Source: Streptomyces sp. MspMP-M5 (GTDB lineage Bacteria > Actinomycetota > Actinomycetes > Streptomycetales > Streptomycetaceae). From it: a stretch of 64,000 nucleotides of DNA. The notes under the pieces were generated by a model. It had not been told where the DNA came from. It searched no databases and saw only the letters and a list, made by a program, of their open reading frames with translations. Position 1 is the first letter of the stretch, and the number at the start of each line of letters is the position of its first letter. The stretch spans positions 175-64,174 of the forward strand of contig NZ_KB891901.1 of NCBI RefSeq assembly GCF_000373585.1. Direction: 5' to 3'. The position numbers and the translations under genes are program-made. This document shows positions 52,666 through 61,762 of this stretch, in pieces.

Positions 52666-53072
52666 TGACCGTACGGCTGCTCGCCGTACCGAAGGAGGTC
52701 CCGCTGCTGCGGCGGGCCCTGCGCGCGCATCTCGGCACCGCGGCGACCTGCGAGGTCGAACTGTGCGTCAGCGAACTCGTCGGCAACGTGATCCGGCACG
52801 TGGGCGAGGGCACGCCCGTCACCGTCCACGTCGGCCGGACCGGGGACGGGCGGATGCGGATCGAGGTCATCGACCCCGACCCGCGGGCCATGCCCGTACT
52901 GCTCAGGGCCGCCGCGGACGACGAGGGCGGGCGCGGGATAGCGCTGTTGGACGCCGTCGCGCTGAGGTGGGGCGTACGGCAGGAGGAGGCCAGCAAGACG
53001 GTCTGGTGCGAAGTGGCGGGAGAGTCGGCGACGGCGCAGGCCACGCCCGCCCCCACCGGACGGAACCCGTGA
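52665..53072 (+). CDS. HATPase_c (RsbW-like) anti-sigma-type kinase
   Basis: 135 aa GHKL-fold protein with an N box (CVSELVGNVIRHV) and a glycine-rich lid (DDEGGRGIALLDAV). Resembles the single-domain ATPases that accompany XRE-DUF397 pairs. It could bind a sigma or anti-sigma partner, but none is encoded beside it. Start 52665, GTG 52662 being an alternative. Confidence 0.85.
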   Translation: MTVRLLAVPKEVPLLRRALRAHLGTAATCEVELCVSELVGNVIRHVGEGTPVTVHVGRTGDGRMRIEVIDPDPRAMPVLLRAAADDEGGRGIALLDAVALRWGVRQEEASKTVWCEVAGESATAQATPAPTGRNP

Positions 53073-53100
53073 CGAGGCCCGTCAGCAGCCCTCAGCAGCC

Positions 53101-54405
53101 TCAGCGATCCGGCAGCTGAATGACCGGAAAGCTCCCGGTCGACGTCGGCGCGTTCTCCGGGAGCCACAGCACGGAGACCGCGCCCGTCGACCCGTCCGTC
53201 AGCTCGTCGGCGTTGCGGAACGTCAACCGTGCGCCCAGCACCCGCGCCTGGCCGACGGCGATCGTCAGCCCCAGGCCGTGCCCGACGCCGGCCCGGTCGC
53301 TGCTGCCGGTGCGGAAGCGGCTCGGGCCCTCGCGCAGCAGGGCCTCAGGGAAGCCGGTGCCGTGGTCGCGGACCCGGATGACGCGGCCCTCCACCGTGAC
53401 CTCGATGGGCGGCTTGCCGTGCCGGGAGGCGTTCGCGATGAGGTTGCCGAGGATGCGTTCCAGGCGGCGCGGATCGGTGGAGACCTCGGCGTCCCGGATG
53501 ACCTCGACGGTGACGCCGGCATCGAGGGCGCGGACCCGGCGCGTGACGAACTCGCCGAGGGCAACGTCCTGGAGCTCGGCGCGCTCGGCGTGGCCGTCCA
53601 GCCGCGCCACCTCCAGCACGTCCTCGACGAGGGTCCGCATCGCCTGGGCCCGGTCGCGGACCAGCTCGGACGGCCGGCCGGGGGGCAGGAGTTCGGCGGC
53701 CGTCAGCAGCCCGGTCACGGGCGTACGCAACTCGTGCGCGATGTCCGCCGTGACCCGCCGCTCGGCCTCGATGCGCTGCTGGAGGGCGTCGGACATGGCG
53801 TCCACCGCCCACGCCAGATCGTCCGTCTCGTCATGGACCCGGCCGCCGCCGACCTCGTCGCGGATCCGGACGGAGGTGTCGCCGTCGGCCAGCTTCCCGG
53901 CCGCCGCGGCCGCCTTCCGCAGCCGCTTGGAGAGCCGCCCGCCCACCAGGACGCCCAGCGCGCAGCCGCCGACGACCACGGCCGTCGAGCCGATCAGCAG
54001 CGCCTGGTCGAGGTCGTCGAGGACGGCGAAACGGTCCGGGAAGCGGTCGTGGAGGGACAGCACCCGGCCGTTGCCGAGCGGCGAAGCGGCCCACACGTCG
54101 GGTGCGGTCTGCCCGGTGTCCTCCAGGTACGTGGCCTTCTCGCCCTCGGCGACCTCCTTGCGGAGATCCTTCGGCAGCCTCGGATCGTCGATCTTCGCGC
54201 CGAACTGGAGGCGGTTGGTCGACTCGAAGATCTTCTGCGTGAAGTTGAGCCGCTCTATCTGGACGTCGCGGCTGTTGTCGAGCATGGAGACCCGCGCGGC
54301 GTTGTGCACGACAAGGCTCAACGCCACCGCGACCAGCGCCCCGACGAGCGCGATCGCGGCGCTGAGTTTCCATCTCAGGCCCGTTCGCAGGGCCAGTCTG
54401 ACCAC
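53101..54405 (-). CDS. cseC: cell-envelope stress sensor kinase CseC
   Basis: Senses envelope damage and phosphorylates CseB. Two membrane helices (about residues 14-34 and 136-157) flank an extracellular loop of about 100 residues. HAMP follows, then HisKA with His224 in DIAHELRTPV and the HATPase N box GNLIANASRHG. GTG 54405, 434 aa. Assignment rests on the sigE-cseA-cseB-cseC order. Confidence 0.93.
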   Translation of the reverse strand: MVRLALRTGLRWKLSAAIALVGALVAVALSLVVHNAARVSMLDNSRDVQIERLNFTQKIFESTNRLQFGAKIDDPRLPKDLRKEVAEGEKATYLEDTGQTAPDVWAASPLGNGRVLSLHDRFPDRFAVLDDLDQALLIGSTAVVVGGCALGVLVGGRLSKRLRKAAAAAGKLADGDTSVRIRDEVGGGRVHDETDDLAWAVDAMSDALQQRIEAERRVTADIAHELRTPVTGLLTAAELLPPGRPSELVRDRAQAMRTLVEDVLEVARLDGHAERAELQDVALGEFVTRRVRALDAGVTVEVIRDAEVSTDPRRLERILGNLIANASRHGKPPIEVTVEGRVIRVRDHGTGFPEALLREGPSRFRTGSSDRAGVGHGLGLTIAVGQARVLGARLTFRNADELTDGSTGAVSVLWLPENAPTSTGSFPVIQLPDR

Positions 54406-54413
54406 CGGAGGTG

Positions 54414-55124
<711 letters not shown>

Positions 55125-55133
55125 GTGGTTCTC

Positions 55134-55901
55134 TCAGCCCTCCGGTGCCGTGGTTCCGTCGGCGGTCTCGGTGGTCGGGTCGGCGGGGGTGCCGGTGGTC
55201 GTGTCCGGGTCGGCGCCGGTCGTGGCGTCGGCGTCCGGCGTGCCGCCGACGGCGGTCCTGCTGTAGTCGGTGTGGTAGCGGTCGTACTCGGTGAAGTGGT
55301 CGTTCGCCCAGTGGTACGTCATGACATCTTCCCCCGAGGGGCAGCACACCTTGTCGCCCGCCGCGTAGGTCTGCTTGGAGACCTCCAGCTCGCCCTTGCT
55401 CACTCCGGCGTAGACCGACGGCTGCTCGTTCGCATACACGTTGTCATACCCGCTCCCGGAGCCGGGCCGCTCGCGGTAGACGTACGCGCCGAGACCGACG
55501 GAATCCGCGCAGGTCATGACGTTGACGATCACGTCGGGGGCCTTGCTGCCGGTCAGTGAGGCGTAGGTCACCTCGATCGGGTACTGGTCGGCCGCGCACG
55601 GCTTGGCGATGGCCCGCTTCACGTCCGCGCCCACCTTCGGGTCGGAGGAGAGCAGCTTGACCGCGTCGACCTTCTTGTAGTGCGCGCTGGGCGCGGGCGC
55701 CGGCGCGGACGTCACCGCGCCCCGGGGCGCGGGGGTGTGGCTCGCGGAGCCCTCCTTGCGTATGCCCTCGCCACCGGGATTGCAGCCGGCAAGCAAAAGG
55801 CCGACGGCGGCCACACCCGCGGTGGCCGCGCCGCCCCTGCTCAACCCGCTTCTGGCCAGGCTTCTGGTCAGCCTGTATCTGGACAATCCGCTCCCGCTCA
55901 C
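55134..55901 (-). CDS. cseA: lipoprotein CseA, negative regulator of the CseBC response
   Basis: Signal sequence ending in lipobox LLAGC (Cys40), then a Pro/Ala linker and an extracytoplasmic domain with four or five Cys (including DKVCCPSG) that could form disulfides. The C-terminus is Asp/Thr/Pro-rich. GTG 55901, 255 aa. In S. coelicolor, loss of CseA raises sigE expression. Confidence 0.9.
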   Translation of the reverse strand: MSGSGLSRYRLTRSLARSGLSRGGAATAGVAAVGLLLAGCNPGGEGIRKEGSASHTPAPRGAVTSAPAPAPSAHYKKVDAVKLLSSDPKVGADVKRAIAKPCAADQYPIEVTYASLTGSKAPDVIVNVMTCADSVGLGAYVYRERPGSGSGYDNVYANEQPSVYAGVSKGELEVSKQTYAAGDKVCCPSGEDVMTYHWANDHFTEYDRYHTDYSRTAVGGTPDADATTGADPDTTTGTPADPTTETADGTTAPEG

Positions 55902-56010
55902 CGTGCCGCTCGCACAGCCGCCGTTCCCGCTGCCGCCGTGGGCCCGGGCGCTGCTCCTGAGGAGATTGTCGCGCGCCGAGCTGTGAGCCGGGCTGTGGGC
56001 TTGGTTACGT

Positions 56011-56027
56011 CGCCGGCCGTGCCGGCG
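56011..56027 (-). terminator. hairpin between sigE and cseA
   Basis: CGCCGGC / GCCGGCG around a three-base loop, 26 bp after the sigE stop. It fits the reported partial termination behind sigE in S. coelicolor, which leaves cseABC to low read-through. Confidence 0.65.
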
Positions 56028-56052
56028 GAAGTGCTCCGTGTCGCGCCGCCGG

Positions 56053-56604
56053 TCAGGCCGCGCACCGCTCCCGCTCCTGCTCCCCGCGCTCCAGGATGCG
56101 GGCGTCTATGTCGCGGTTCTCCAGCTCCTGGCGGAGGCGGGCGAGGGCCCGGTGCAGGGTGCTTTTGACGGTGCCGGTGGACATGCCGAGCGCGGCCGCG
56201 GTCTCCTCGGTGCTCATCTGCTCCCAGTGGCGCAGCACGACGACGCTGCGCTGCTTGGGGGCGAGCACGCCGAGGATGTCCATCAGCAGGGCCCGGTCGG
56301 CGCGCTGCTCGGTGCCGTCGTCGACGCTGGCGTCCGGGAGCTGCTCGGTGGGCACCTCCTCCAGCTTGCGGGCGCGCCACCACTCGGTGCGGGTGTTGAT
56401 CATGACGCGGCGGAGGTAGGCGTCGGCCAGCGACTTGTCCGCGATGCCGTCCCAGCGGCCGTAGGTGCGGACGAGGGCCGTCTGCAGCAGGTCCTGGGCG
56501 TCGACCGGGTCCGGCACCAGGCGCCGCGCGCTGCGCAGCAGGGCATCCTGCCGGGTCCGCACGTACTCTTCAAAGTCCAGTACCTTGCCGCCGCTGGTCG
56601 CCAT
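56053..56604 (-). CDS. sigE: ECF sigma factor SigE (cell envelope)
   Basis: Directs transcription of envelope-repair genes. Sigma region 2 (DAQDLLQTALVRTYGRWD, RVMINTRTEWWRARK) and region 4 (LAPKQRSVVVLRHWEQMSTEETAAALG, STGTVKSTLHRAL). ATG 56604 has GGAGGCG upstream; 183 aa. Unlike most ECF factors it has no linked anti-sigma gene and is controlled by the CseBC system. Confidence 0.96.
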   Translation of the reverse strand: MATSGGKVLDFEEYVRTRQDALLRSARRLVPDPVDAQDLLQTALVRTYGRWDGIADKSLADAYLRRVMINTRTEWWRARKLEEVPTEQLPDASVDDGTEQRADRALLMDILGVLAPKQRSVVVLRHWEQMSTEETAAALGMSTGTVKSTLHRALARLRQELENRDIDARILERGEQERERCAA

Positions 56605-56674
56605 CCCGACGCCTCCGATCCGCTTTCGTTTCCCCGCGTTGTCCGTGCCGGCAGTCATCTCCAGCACGGGAATG

Positions 56675-56702
56675 ACGCTACGGAGGGGGTGTTGCGGCGT
56701 AA
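56675..56702 (-). promoter_or_regulatory. candidate sigE promoter
   Basis: On the minus strand TTACGC (56702-56697), 16 bases, TAGCGT (56680-56675). Predicted leader about 60 nt. Confidence 0.5.
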
Positions 56703-57279
56703 TGTGCGTCGGCCCCTCAACGAGTGCACGGAAAACCGTCGGTTGTGTAACAGCCCGCCGGGCGTCATACCTCGGACGGACAGGGGCCGGAGCGGCGTCA
56801 TACTCGCGGCGGACGAGCGGCCCCGGCGAGAGGGACGAAGGTCCCCCGGGAACCGGGTGGGGCTCCCGCGGCCGCCGAAGTGGCGCGGAACGCGCCGTAT
56901 GGGGGCGCTTTCCGGCCATCTCTGCGGGCGCTCGGTTTGGGGCGGCGCGGCAGTTCCGGGCGGTCCCGACGGCCGTCCTGGTGCGTACCCGGGGGCGTCC
57001 GGTGGGTGTCCGGTGGGCTTTCGTGGGCCGAAGCCGACGGGCGCGGCCCCCGGGGGAGGGGGTCGCGCCCGTGAAGACGTACGGAACGGCGAGGTCGTTA
57101 CATGACGGGACCGTGACATAGATGACGGTCGGACGACGGTCGACGGGACGGACCGCGGCCGTGCCGCGCGGGACGGCGGCTACGGCGTCGGCGGGGCGGC
57201 GGGGCGTCCCCGGTGCGGCCGGAACGTTCCGGGTGCGGCCGGGGCCTGGCGCCGCGGCGTCGTGGTGCCGCGGCGGCGG
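56703..57279. other. long gap upstream of sigE
   Basis: Part of the 675-bp region between mutY and sigE (56605-57279). It contains a 10-bp direct repeat GGCGTCATAC at 56761-56770 and 56794-56803 (33 bp apart, with similar flanks), upstream of the predicted sigE promoter, and TGACGG repeats near 57100-57128. Open frames here lack ribosome-binding sites and family similarity; no gene is supported. Confidence 0.5.
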
Positions 57280-58239
57280 TCAGGAGTGCGGCAGGCGGTA
57301 GCGGCCGCCGCCCAGCGGCTCCACCAGGCCGTCCGACACCAGCCCGTCGAGCGCGCGGGCCCGCTGCACCGGCTCGTCCCACACCGCGTCCAGCGCGCCC
57401 TGCGGAACCGGCGTGATCGCGTCCCGCAGGACCGCCAGCAGCTTGCCGCGCACCTGGCGGTCGGTCCCCGCGTACGCCTGGGTGCGGCGCGGCGGACCGT
57501 CGTGGGCCGGCGCCCCGGCCAGCCGCCAGGCGCACTGCGAGGCGATCGGGCAGCGGTGGCACTCCGGGGTGCGCGCGGTGCAGAGCAGCGCGCCCAGCTC
57601 CATCGTGGCCGCCGCCCAACGGGCCGCGAGGCCCTCGTCCTCGGGGAGCAGGGCACGGGCGAGCTTGCGTTCGGCGGCGGTGGTGGCGTTCGGCGGGTAC
57701 TGCCGGCCGGTGACGGCGCGGGCGAAGACCCGCCGGACGTTGGTGTCCAGCACCGCGTGCCGCTGCCCGTAGGCGAACGAGGCGACGGCCGCCGCGGTGT
57801 ACTCGCCGACGCCGGGCAGCGCCAGCAGCTGGGCGTGTTCACGGGGGACGTCGCCGCCGTGACGCTCCTGTATGGCGGAGGCCGCGGCGTGCAGGCGCAG
57901 CGCGCGCCGCGGATAGCCGAGCCGGCCCCAGGCGCGCACCGCCTCGCCCGGCGGCTCCGCGGCGAGGTCGGCGGGCCGCGGCCAGCGGGCCAGCCACTGC
58001 TCGTACACCGGCAGCACACGGCTCACCGGGGTCTGCTGGAGCATGAACTCGCTCACCATCACACCCCAGGCGCCCGCCTCTGGGCGGCGCCAGGGCAGGT
58101 CGCGAGCGTGCTCGGCGAACCAGTCGGTGACCGGGCCGTGCAGCCCGGTCCCGTCCGTGGCCTCCGCGGCCGAAGCGGCGGCGGAGGCGTTCTCGGCGAC
58201 GGCGGTCATGGCACTGGGAATGGCAGGCGTCGAAGTCAT
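57280..58239 (-). CDS. mutY: A/G-specific adenine glycosylase MutY
   Basis: Removes adenine mispaired with 8-oxoguanine. Helix-hairpin-helix LPGVGEYTAAAV with catalytic Asp in LDTNVRRV, Glu in SEFMLQQTPV, and a [4Fe-4S] site C-x6-C-x2-C-x5-C (from CTARTPEC). 319 aa from ATG 58239 (ATG 58209 possible). At this length the C-terminal MutT-like 8-oxoG recognition domain is reduced compared with E. coli MutY. Confidence 0.94.
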   Translation of the reverse strand: MTSTPAIPSAMTAVAENASAAASAAEATDGTGLHGPVTDWFAEHARDLPWRRPEAGAWGVMVSEFMLQQTPVSRVLPVYEQWLARWPRPADLAAEPPGEAVRAWGRLGYPRRALRLHAAASAIQERHGGDVPREHAQLLALPGVGEYTAAAVASFAYGQRHAVLDTNVRRVFARAVTGRQYPPNATTAAERKLARALLPEDEGLAARWAAATMELGALLCTARTPECHRCPIASQCAWRLAGAPAHDGPPRRTQAYAGTDRQVRGKLLAVLRDAITPVPQGALDAVWDEPVQRARALDGLVSDGLVEPLGGGRYRLPHS

Positions 58240-58419
58240 GGCACTGCCGATCCTGGCACGCCCGCCCGCCCCCGGGAAACGCACCCGGCCCGCCCCGCCG
58301 CACGCCCACCCACACGCAGGAAGGCCAGGCGGCGGCGGGCGGGGGCTACCGGCGGTCGCACCCGCCGGCGGCCCCGGGCCGGTGCGCGCGGGGCGGCGGG
58401 GGCGTACGAGGATGCAGGT

Positions 58420-59070
58420 ATGGAGGAGACGAGCGGTTCACAGGGTGCCGGGGGCCGGGCGGACGCGGGCGGGGAAGCGGCCGCGGACGCGGTGGGGGGC
58501 GCGGTCCGGGACGGGGGCGGGGGCGTGGCCGGAGACGGGGGTATGGCGGGCGGGGAGACCGGAGCGGCCCGGGAGGCGATGGTGGGCGCGGCCCGTGGGG
58601 CGAGCGGCGCGGGGTCCTGTCCGGCCGGTATCCGGCGGGCGCTGGACGCGCACACCACGGTGACGCTGGCGTACGTGGACGATGACGGGCCGCAGGCGTG
58701 CGCGGTGCTCTACGCCGCCGCGGCGGCCGCCGACGGGGCGCCGGTCCTGTACTTCGTCACCGCGGCGAGCACCCGGCACGGCCAGGCCCTGGGGAAACCG
58801 GGCGCGCGGGTGGCGTTCACGGTGCAGCGGGACGGCCAGGACTGGAGCGGGCTGACCGGAATTCAGGGGCGCGGCACCTGCCGCCCGTTGAGCGGGGGCG
58901 AGCGGGCCGCCGGGTGGCGCGCCTACACCGCGCGCTTCCCGTTCGTCGAGGCCGACGACCGGCTGCGCGCGGCCCTGGAACGCACCGCGCTGTGGGAACT
59001 GCGCCCGGACTGGCTGCGGCTGATCGACAACGCGCAGGGGTTCGGGCACAAGGAGGAGTGGCGGGGGTAG
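58420..59070 (+). CDS. pyridoxamine-5'-phosphate-oxidase-like flavin/F420 split-barrel protein
   Basis: A Gly/Ala-rich N-terminus of about 65 residues is followed by a split-barrel domain (TTVTLAYVDDDGPQACAVLYA, VLYFVTAASTRHG, VAFTVQRDGQDW, GRGTCRPL). Such proteins bind FMN, F420 or heme; the ligand is not evident. ATG 58420, 216 aa. Divergent from mutY. Confidence 0.75.
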   Translation: MEETSGSQGAGGRADAGGEAAADAVGGAVRDGGGGVAGDGGMAGGETGAAREAMVGAARGASGAGSCPAGIRRALDAHTTVTLAYVDDDGPQACAVLYAAAAAADGAPVLYFVTAASTRHGQALGKPGARVAFTVQRDGQDWSGLTGIQGRGTCRPLSGGERAAGWRAYTARFPFVEADDRLRAALERTALWELRPDWLRLIDNAQGFGHKEEWRG

Positions 59071-59347
59071 GGCGGTACGGGGGCGCGGGGGAGCGCCAAC
59101 TGATGACGGGTCAGGCCGATGGGCGTCGAGTGGGAGGCCGGGGGCCGGGGGTCGAGGGGCGGTGGGGTGTGGTGGGCGGGGCGCGGGGCGCGGGGTGCTG
59201 TGGCCGGTGTCCGGGGTGGGAGCGCCGGTGCGGGCAGCTGTGGACGGGCCGACGGGCGACGGGCCGACGGGCCGTCGCCGAGCCGATGATGTGAAAAGTT
59301 GCAGCCCGATGCGGCGGGTACTGGCCGGTGCCGGTGCGGATCTCTCG
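59071..59347. other. GC-rich gap without supported gene
   Basis: Contains GGGGCC- and GACGGGC-type simple repeats (near 59135-59210 and 59244-59277) and no convincing gene. It ends in the -10 box of the next gene. Confidence 0.4.
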
Positions 59348-59353
59348 TAGAGT
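59348..59353 (+). promoter_or_regulatory. TANNNT -10 box (TAGAGT), leaderless
   Basis: Six bases before GTG 59360. Confidence 0.6.
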
Positions 59354-59359
59354 TTTCGC

Positions 59360-60208
59360 GTGGGATCACTGCGCAATCCGATCGGGCCGCTTCCGTCCTC
59401 CATCTACTGGCGGCGGAGGGCCGTTGCGCTGGCCGTCCTCGTCCTCCTGATCGCCCTGGTGGTGTGGGTGCTCACCATGGGCGGGGACGACGAGAAGACG
59501 GCCAACGAGGGCAAGGGCGCGCACGGATCCGGGCCCGCCGCCTCCATCACGCCGGGGCCCGCGCCCACGGGCCCGGTGAACGGCCAAAAGCCCGGCGGGC
59601 GCGACGAGTCGGGCGCGGGAGGCGCGTCCGGGTCGGACGGCGGTTCGGGATCCGGTTCGGACTCCGGATCGGCGGGCGGTGAGGGATCGGACAACGGGAG
59701 CGGTAGCGGGGGCTCCGGCGGCGGTTCCGGAACGGGCGGTGCCGGTTCCGGTGGCGCGGCGATCGGTCTGCCCGCGGGCGAAGTCGTAGCGGCCGGCCCG
59801 TCGCTCCCCAACTGTGGCTCCGAAACGGTCAAGTTGACGCTGAAGAGCGCCAAGGACAGCTACTCGCCCGACGAAAAGCCGAAGTTCCGGCTGACGGTGG
59901 AGAACTCCGGTGGCGCGGCCTGCAAGGTGGACCTCGGGCGCAAGGCGGCGGTGCTCACCATCAACGACACCGCCGGCGACGACCCGGTGTGGGCCTCCGA
60001 CGACTGCCCGACCGGTGCCGCCCCGGCGCTGCTTCAGGTGCCCGCCAAGGGCGCGGTGACCCGCACCGTAGAGTGGGACCGCCGGGCCAGCGGGCCCCAG
60101 TGCGCGACGCCGAGCACGGCGGTGGTGCCGGCCGGCGAGTACCTGATCCAGGCGAAGGTGCCGGGGCTGGCGCCGGTCCACACGACGTTCGAACTGACCA
60201 AGGACTGA
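59360..60208 (+). CDS. membrane-anchored extracytoplasmic protein, unknown function
   Basis: 282 aa: cytoplasmic N-terminus, one membrane helix (about residues 20-40), a disordered Gly/Ser linker of about 95 residues (GSGSDSGS-type repeats), then a compact domain with three or four Cys (LPNCGSETVKLTL, GAACKVDLG, ASDDCPTG, GPQCATP) that resembles an Ig-like/DUF4232-type fold. Predicted leaderless. It sits next to disA on the opposite strand. Function unknown. Confidence 0.72.
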   Translation: MGSLRNPIGPLPSSIYWRRRAVALAVLVLLIALVVWVLTMGGDDEKTANEGKGAHGSGPAASITPGPAPTGPVNGQKPGGRDESGAGGASGSDGGSGSGSDSGSAGGEGSDNGSGSGGSGGGSGTGGAGSGGAAIGLPAGEVVAAGPSLPNCGSETVKLTLKSAKDSYSPDEKPKFRLTVENSGGAACKVDLGRKAAVLTINDTAGDDPVWASDDCPTGAAPALLQVPAKGAVTRTVEWDRRASGPQCATPSTAVVPAGEYLIQAKVPGLAPVHTTFELTKD

Positions 60209-60353
60209 GGCGGGGCGGGGGCCTGAGGCCGGGGGCCAAGAGCCGGGGCCCTGAGGCTGGCGCCGATAAGGCCGGGGGCCCTAAGGGGGGTGCGAACGGA
60301 TCCCGTAAGGGTCGTGAGCGCCCCCTGCGGGGCCCAACGCGGCGGTGGCGGGC

Positions 60354-60420
60354 GGGTATTCCCGTGGTGGCCGGGAATTGCCGTGGGGTGGGTATCCCCG
60401 CGGGACGGGTACCCCCGCGG
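60354..60420. repeat. four degenerate GGGTAYYCCCGYGG repeats
   Basis: Units at 60354, 60373, 60390 and 60407 (14 bp each, 17-19 bp apart) lie in the 278-bp gap between convergent genes. Each is partly self-complementary. They could act as a multi-hairpin terminator. Confidence 0.6.
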
Positions 60421-60486
60421 GCGAGACCCTCGCGGGGCGAGCACAGTCACCGCCCCACGGGCGCCTCCCGCCCGTACTGCACGTGA

Positions 60487-61608
60487 CTAAACGTACCGTT
60501 CCAAGATCGACGACTCCGCCAGGCGGGAGAGGCCCTCGCGGACGGAGCGGGCGCGGGTCTCGCCGACGCCCTCGACGGCCTGGAGGTCGTCGACGCTGGC
60601 CGCGAGGAGCTTCTGGAGGCCGCCGAAGTGGTCGACCAGGCGGTCGATGACGGCGCCGGGGAGACGGGGGACCTTCGCCAGCAGCCGGAAGCCGCGCGGC
60701 GAGACCGCCGAGTCCAGCGTCTCGGGAGAGCCGCTGTAGCCCAACGCGCGGGCCACAATGGGGAGTTCGAGCAGCTCGGCGTGGCTGAGGGCGTCCAGCT
60801 CGGCCAGTGCCTCGGCGACCGTGCGGGAGCGCTTGGCGGTGGGCTCGGGGACGTAGTCGCGGGCGACCAGTTCGCGCTCCGGCTCCACCCCGGCGATCAG
60901 CTCCTCCAGCTGGAGGGCCAGCAGGCGGCCGTCGGTGCCCAGTTCGACGACGTACTCGGCGATCTCCGTGGCGATCCGGCGGACCATCTCCAGGCGCTGG
61001 GCGACCGCGGAGACGTCGCGGACGGTGACCAGGTCCTCGATCTCCAGGGCGGAGAGGGTGCCGGCGACCTCGTCGAGGCGGAGTTTGTAGCGCTCCAAGG
61101 TGGCCAGCGCCTGGTTGGCACGGGAGAGGATCGCCGCGGACTCCTCCAGGACGCGGCGCTCGCCGTCCACATAGAGCGCGATCAGGCGCATGGACTGGCT
61201 GACCGAGACCACCGGGAAGTTGGTCTGGATGGAGACCCGCTGCGCGGTGCGGTGGCGGGTGCCGGTCTCCTCGGTGGGGATGGAGGCGTCCGGCACCAGC
61301 TGGACCCCGGCCCGGAGGATCTTGGTGATGTCCTTGTCCAGCACCAGCGCACCGTCGAGCTTGCACAGCTCGCGCAGCCGGGTCGCGGTGAACTCGACGT
61401 CGAGGACGAAGCCGCCCGTGCACATCGACTCGACGGTCTTGTCGAAGCCGAGGACGATCAGGCCGCCCGTATTGCCGCGGAGGATGCGCTCCAGGCCGTC
61501 CCGCAGGGCCGTACCGGGCGCGACGGCGCTCAGCGAGGCGCGCATCAGGCTCTCGGTGCCGGTCCCTGCGGACCTGCCGGGAGACGACGCCCGGTCGTTC
61601 GCTGCCAC
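60487..61608 (-). CDS. disA: diadenylate cyclase DisA
   Basis: Synthesises c-di-AMP and scans DNA for branched structures. N-terminal DAC domain with DGA (LDGALVLD) and RHR (GTRHRTAQR) motifs, a helical spine, and C-terminal tandem helix-hairpin-helix (VPRLPGAVIDRLVDHFGG, VEGVGETRARSVREGL). GTG 61608 has GGAGGAG upstream; 373 aa. It lies 154 bp downstream of radA, a conserved pair. Confidence 0.96.
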   Translation of the reverse strand: MAANDRASSPGRSAGTGTESLMRASLSAVAPGTALRDGLERILRGNTGGLIVLGFDKTVESMCTGGFVLDVEFTATRLRELCKLDGALVLDKDITKILRAGVQLVPDASIPTEETGTRHRTAQRVSIQTNFPVVSVSQSMRLIALYVDGERRVLEESAAILSRANQALATLERYKLRLDEVAGTLSALEIEDLVTVRDVSAVAQRLEMVRRIATEIAEYVVELGTDGRLLALQLEELIAGVEPERELVARDYVPEPTAKRSRTVAEALAELDALSHAELLELPIVARALGYSGSPETLDSAVSPRGFRLLAKVPRLPGAVIDRLVDHFGGLQKLLAASVDDLQAVEGVGETRARSVREGLSRLAESSILERYV

Positions 61609-61762
61609 TGCACTCCTCCGTCGCATGGTCTGTCGGTCCGGGCCGCCCGGCCGGTGCCGCGGTGCGTACCACTCGGAGCGTACGTGGCCGGCGGCGGGAC
61701 GGCGGTGCGGGGCTGCGCCCTAGGGCACGACCCGTCGGACAGGCCCTAGACCGGGGCAAAGT

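Noticed and set aside
44381..53072. Treating 44.4-53.1 kb as a single genomic island.
   Set aside because: The genes have mixed roles, no integrase or flanking direct repeats were found, and the TetR/MFS and M23 genes have normal streptomycete composition. Only the NACHT C-terminus and the XRE module look accessory.
56655..57119. Possible small gene upstream of sigE on the minus strand.
   Set aside because: Pro/Arg-rich, lacks a ribosome-binding site and similarity, and covers the likely sigE promoter.
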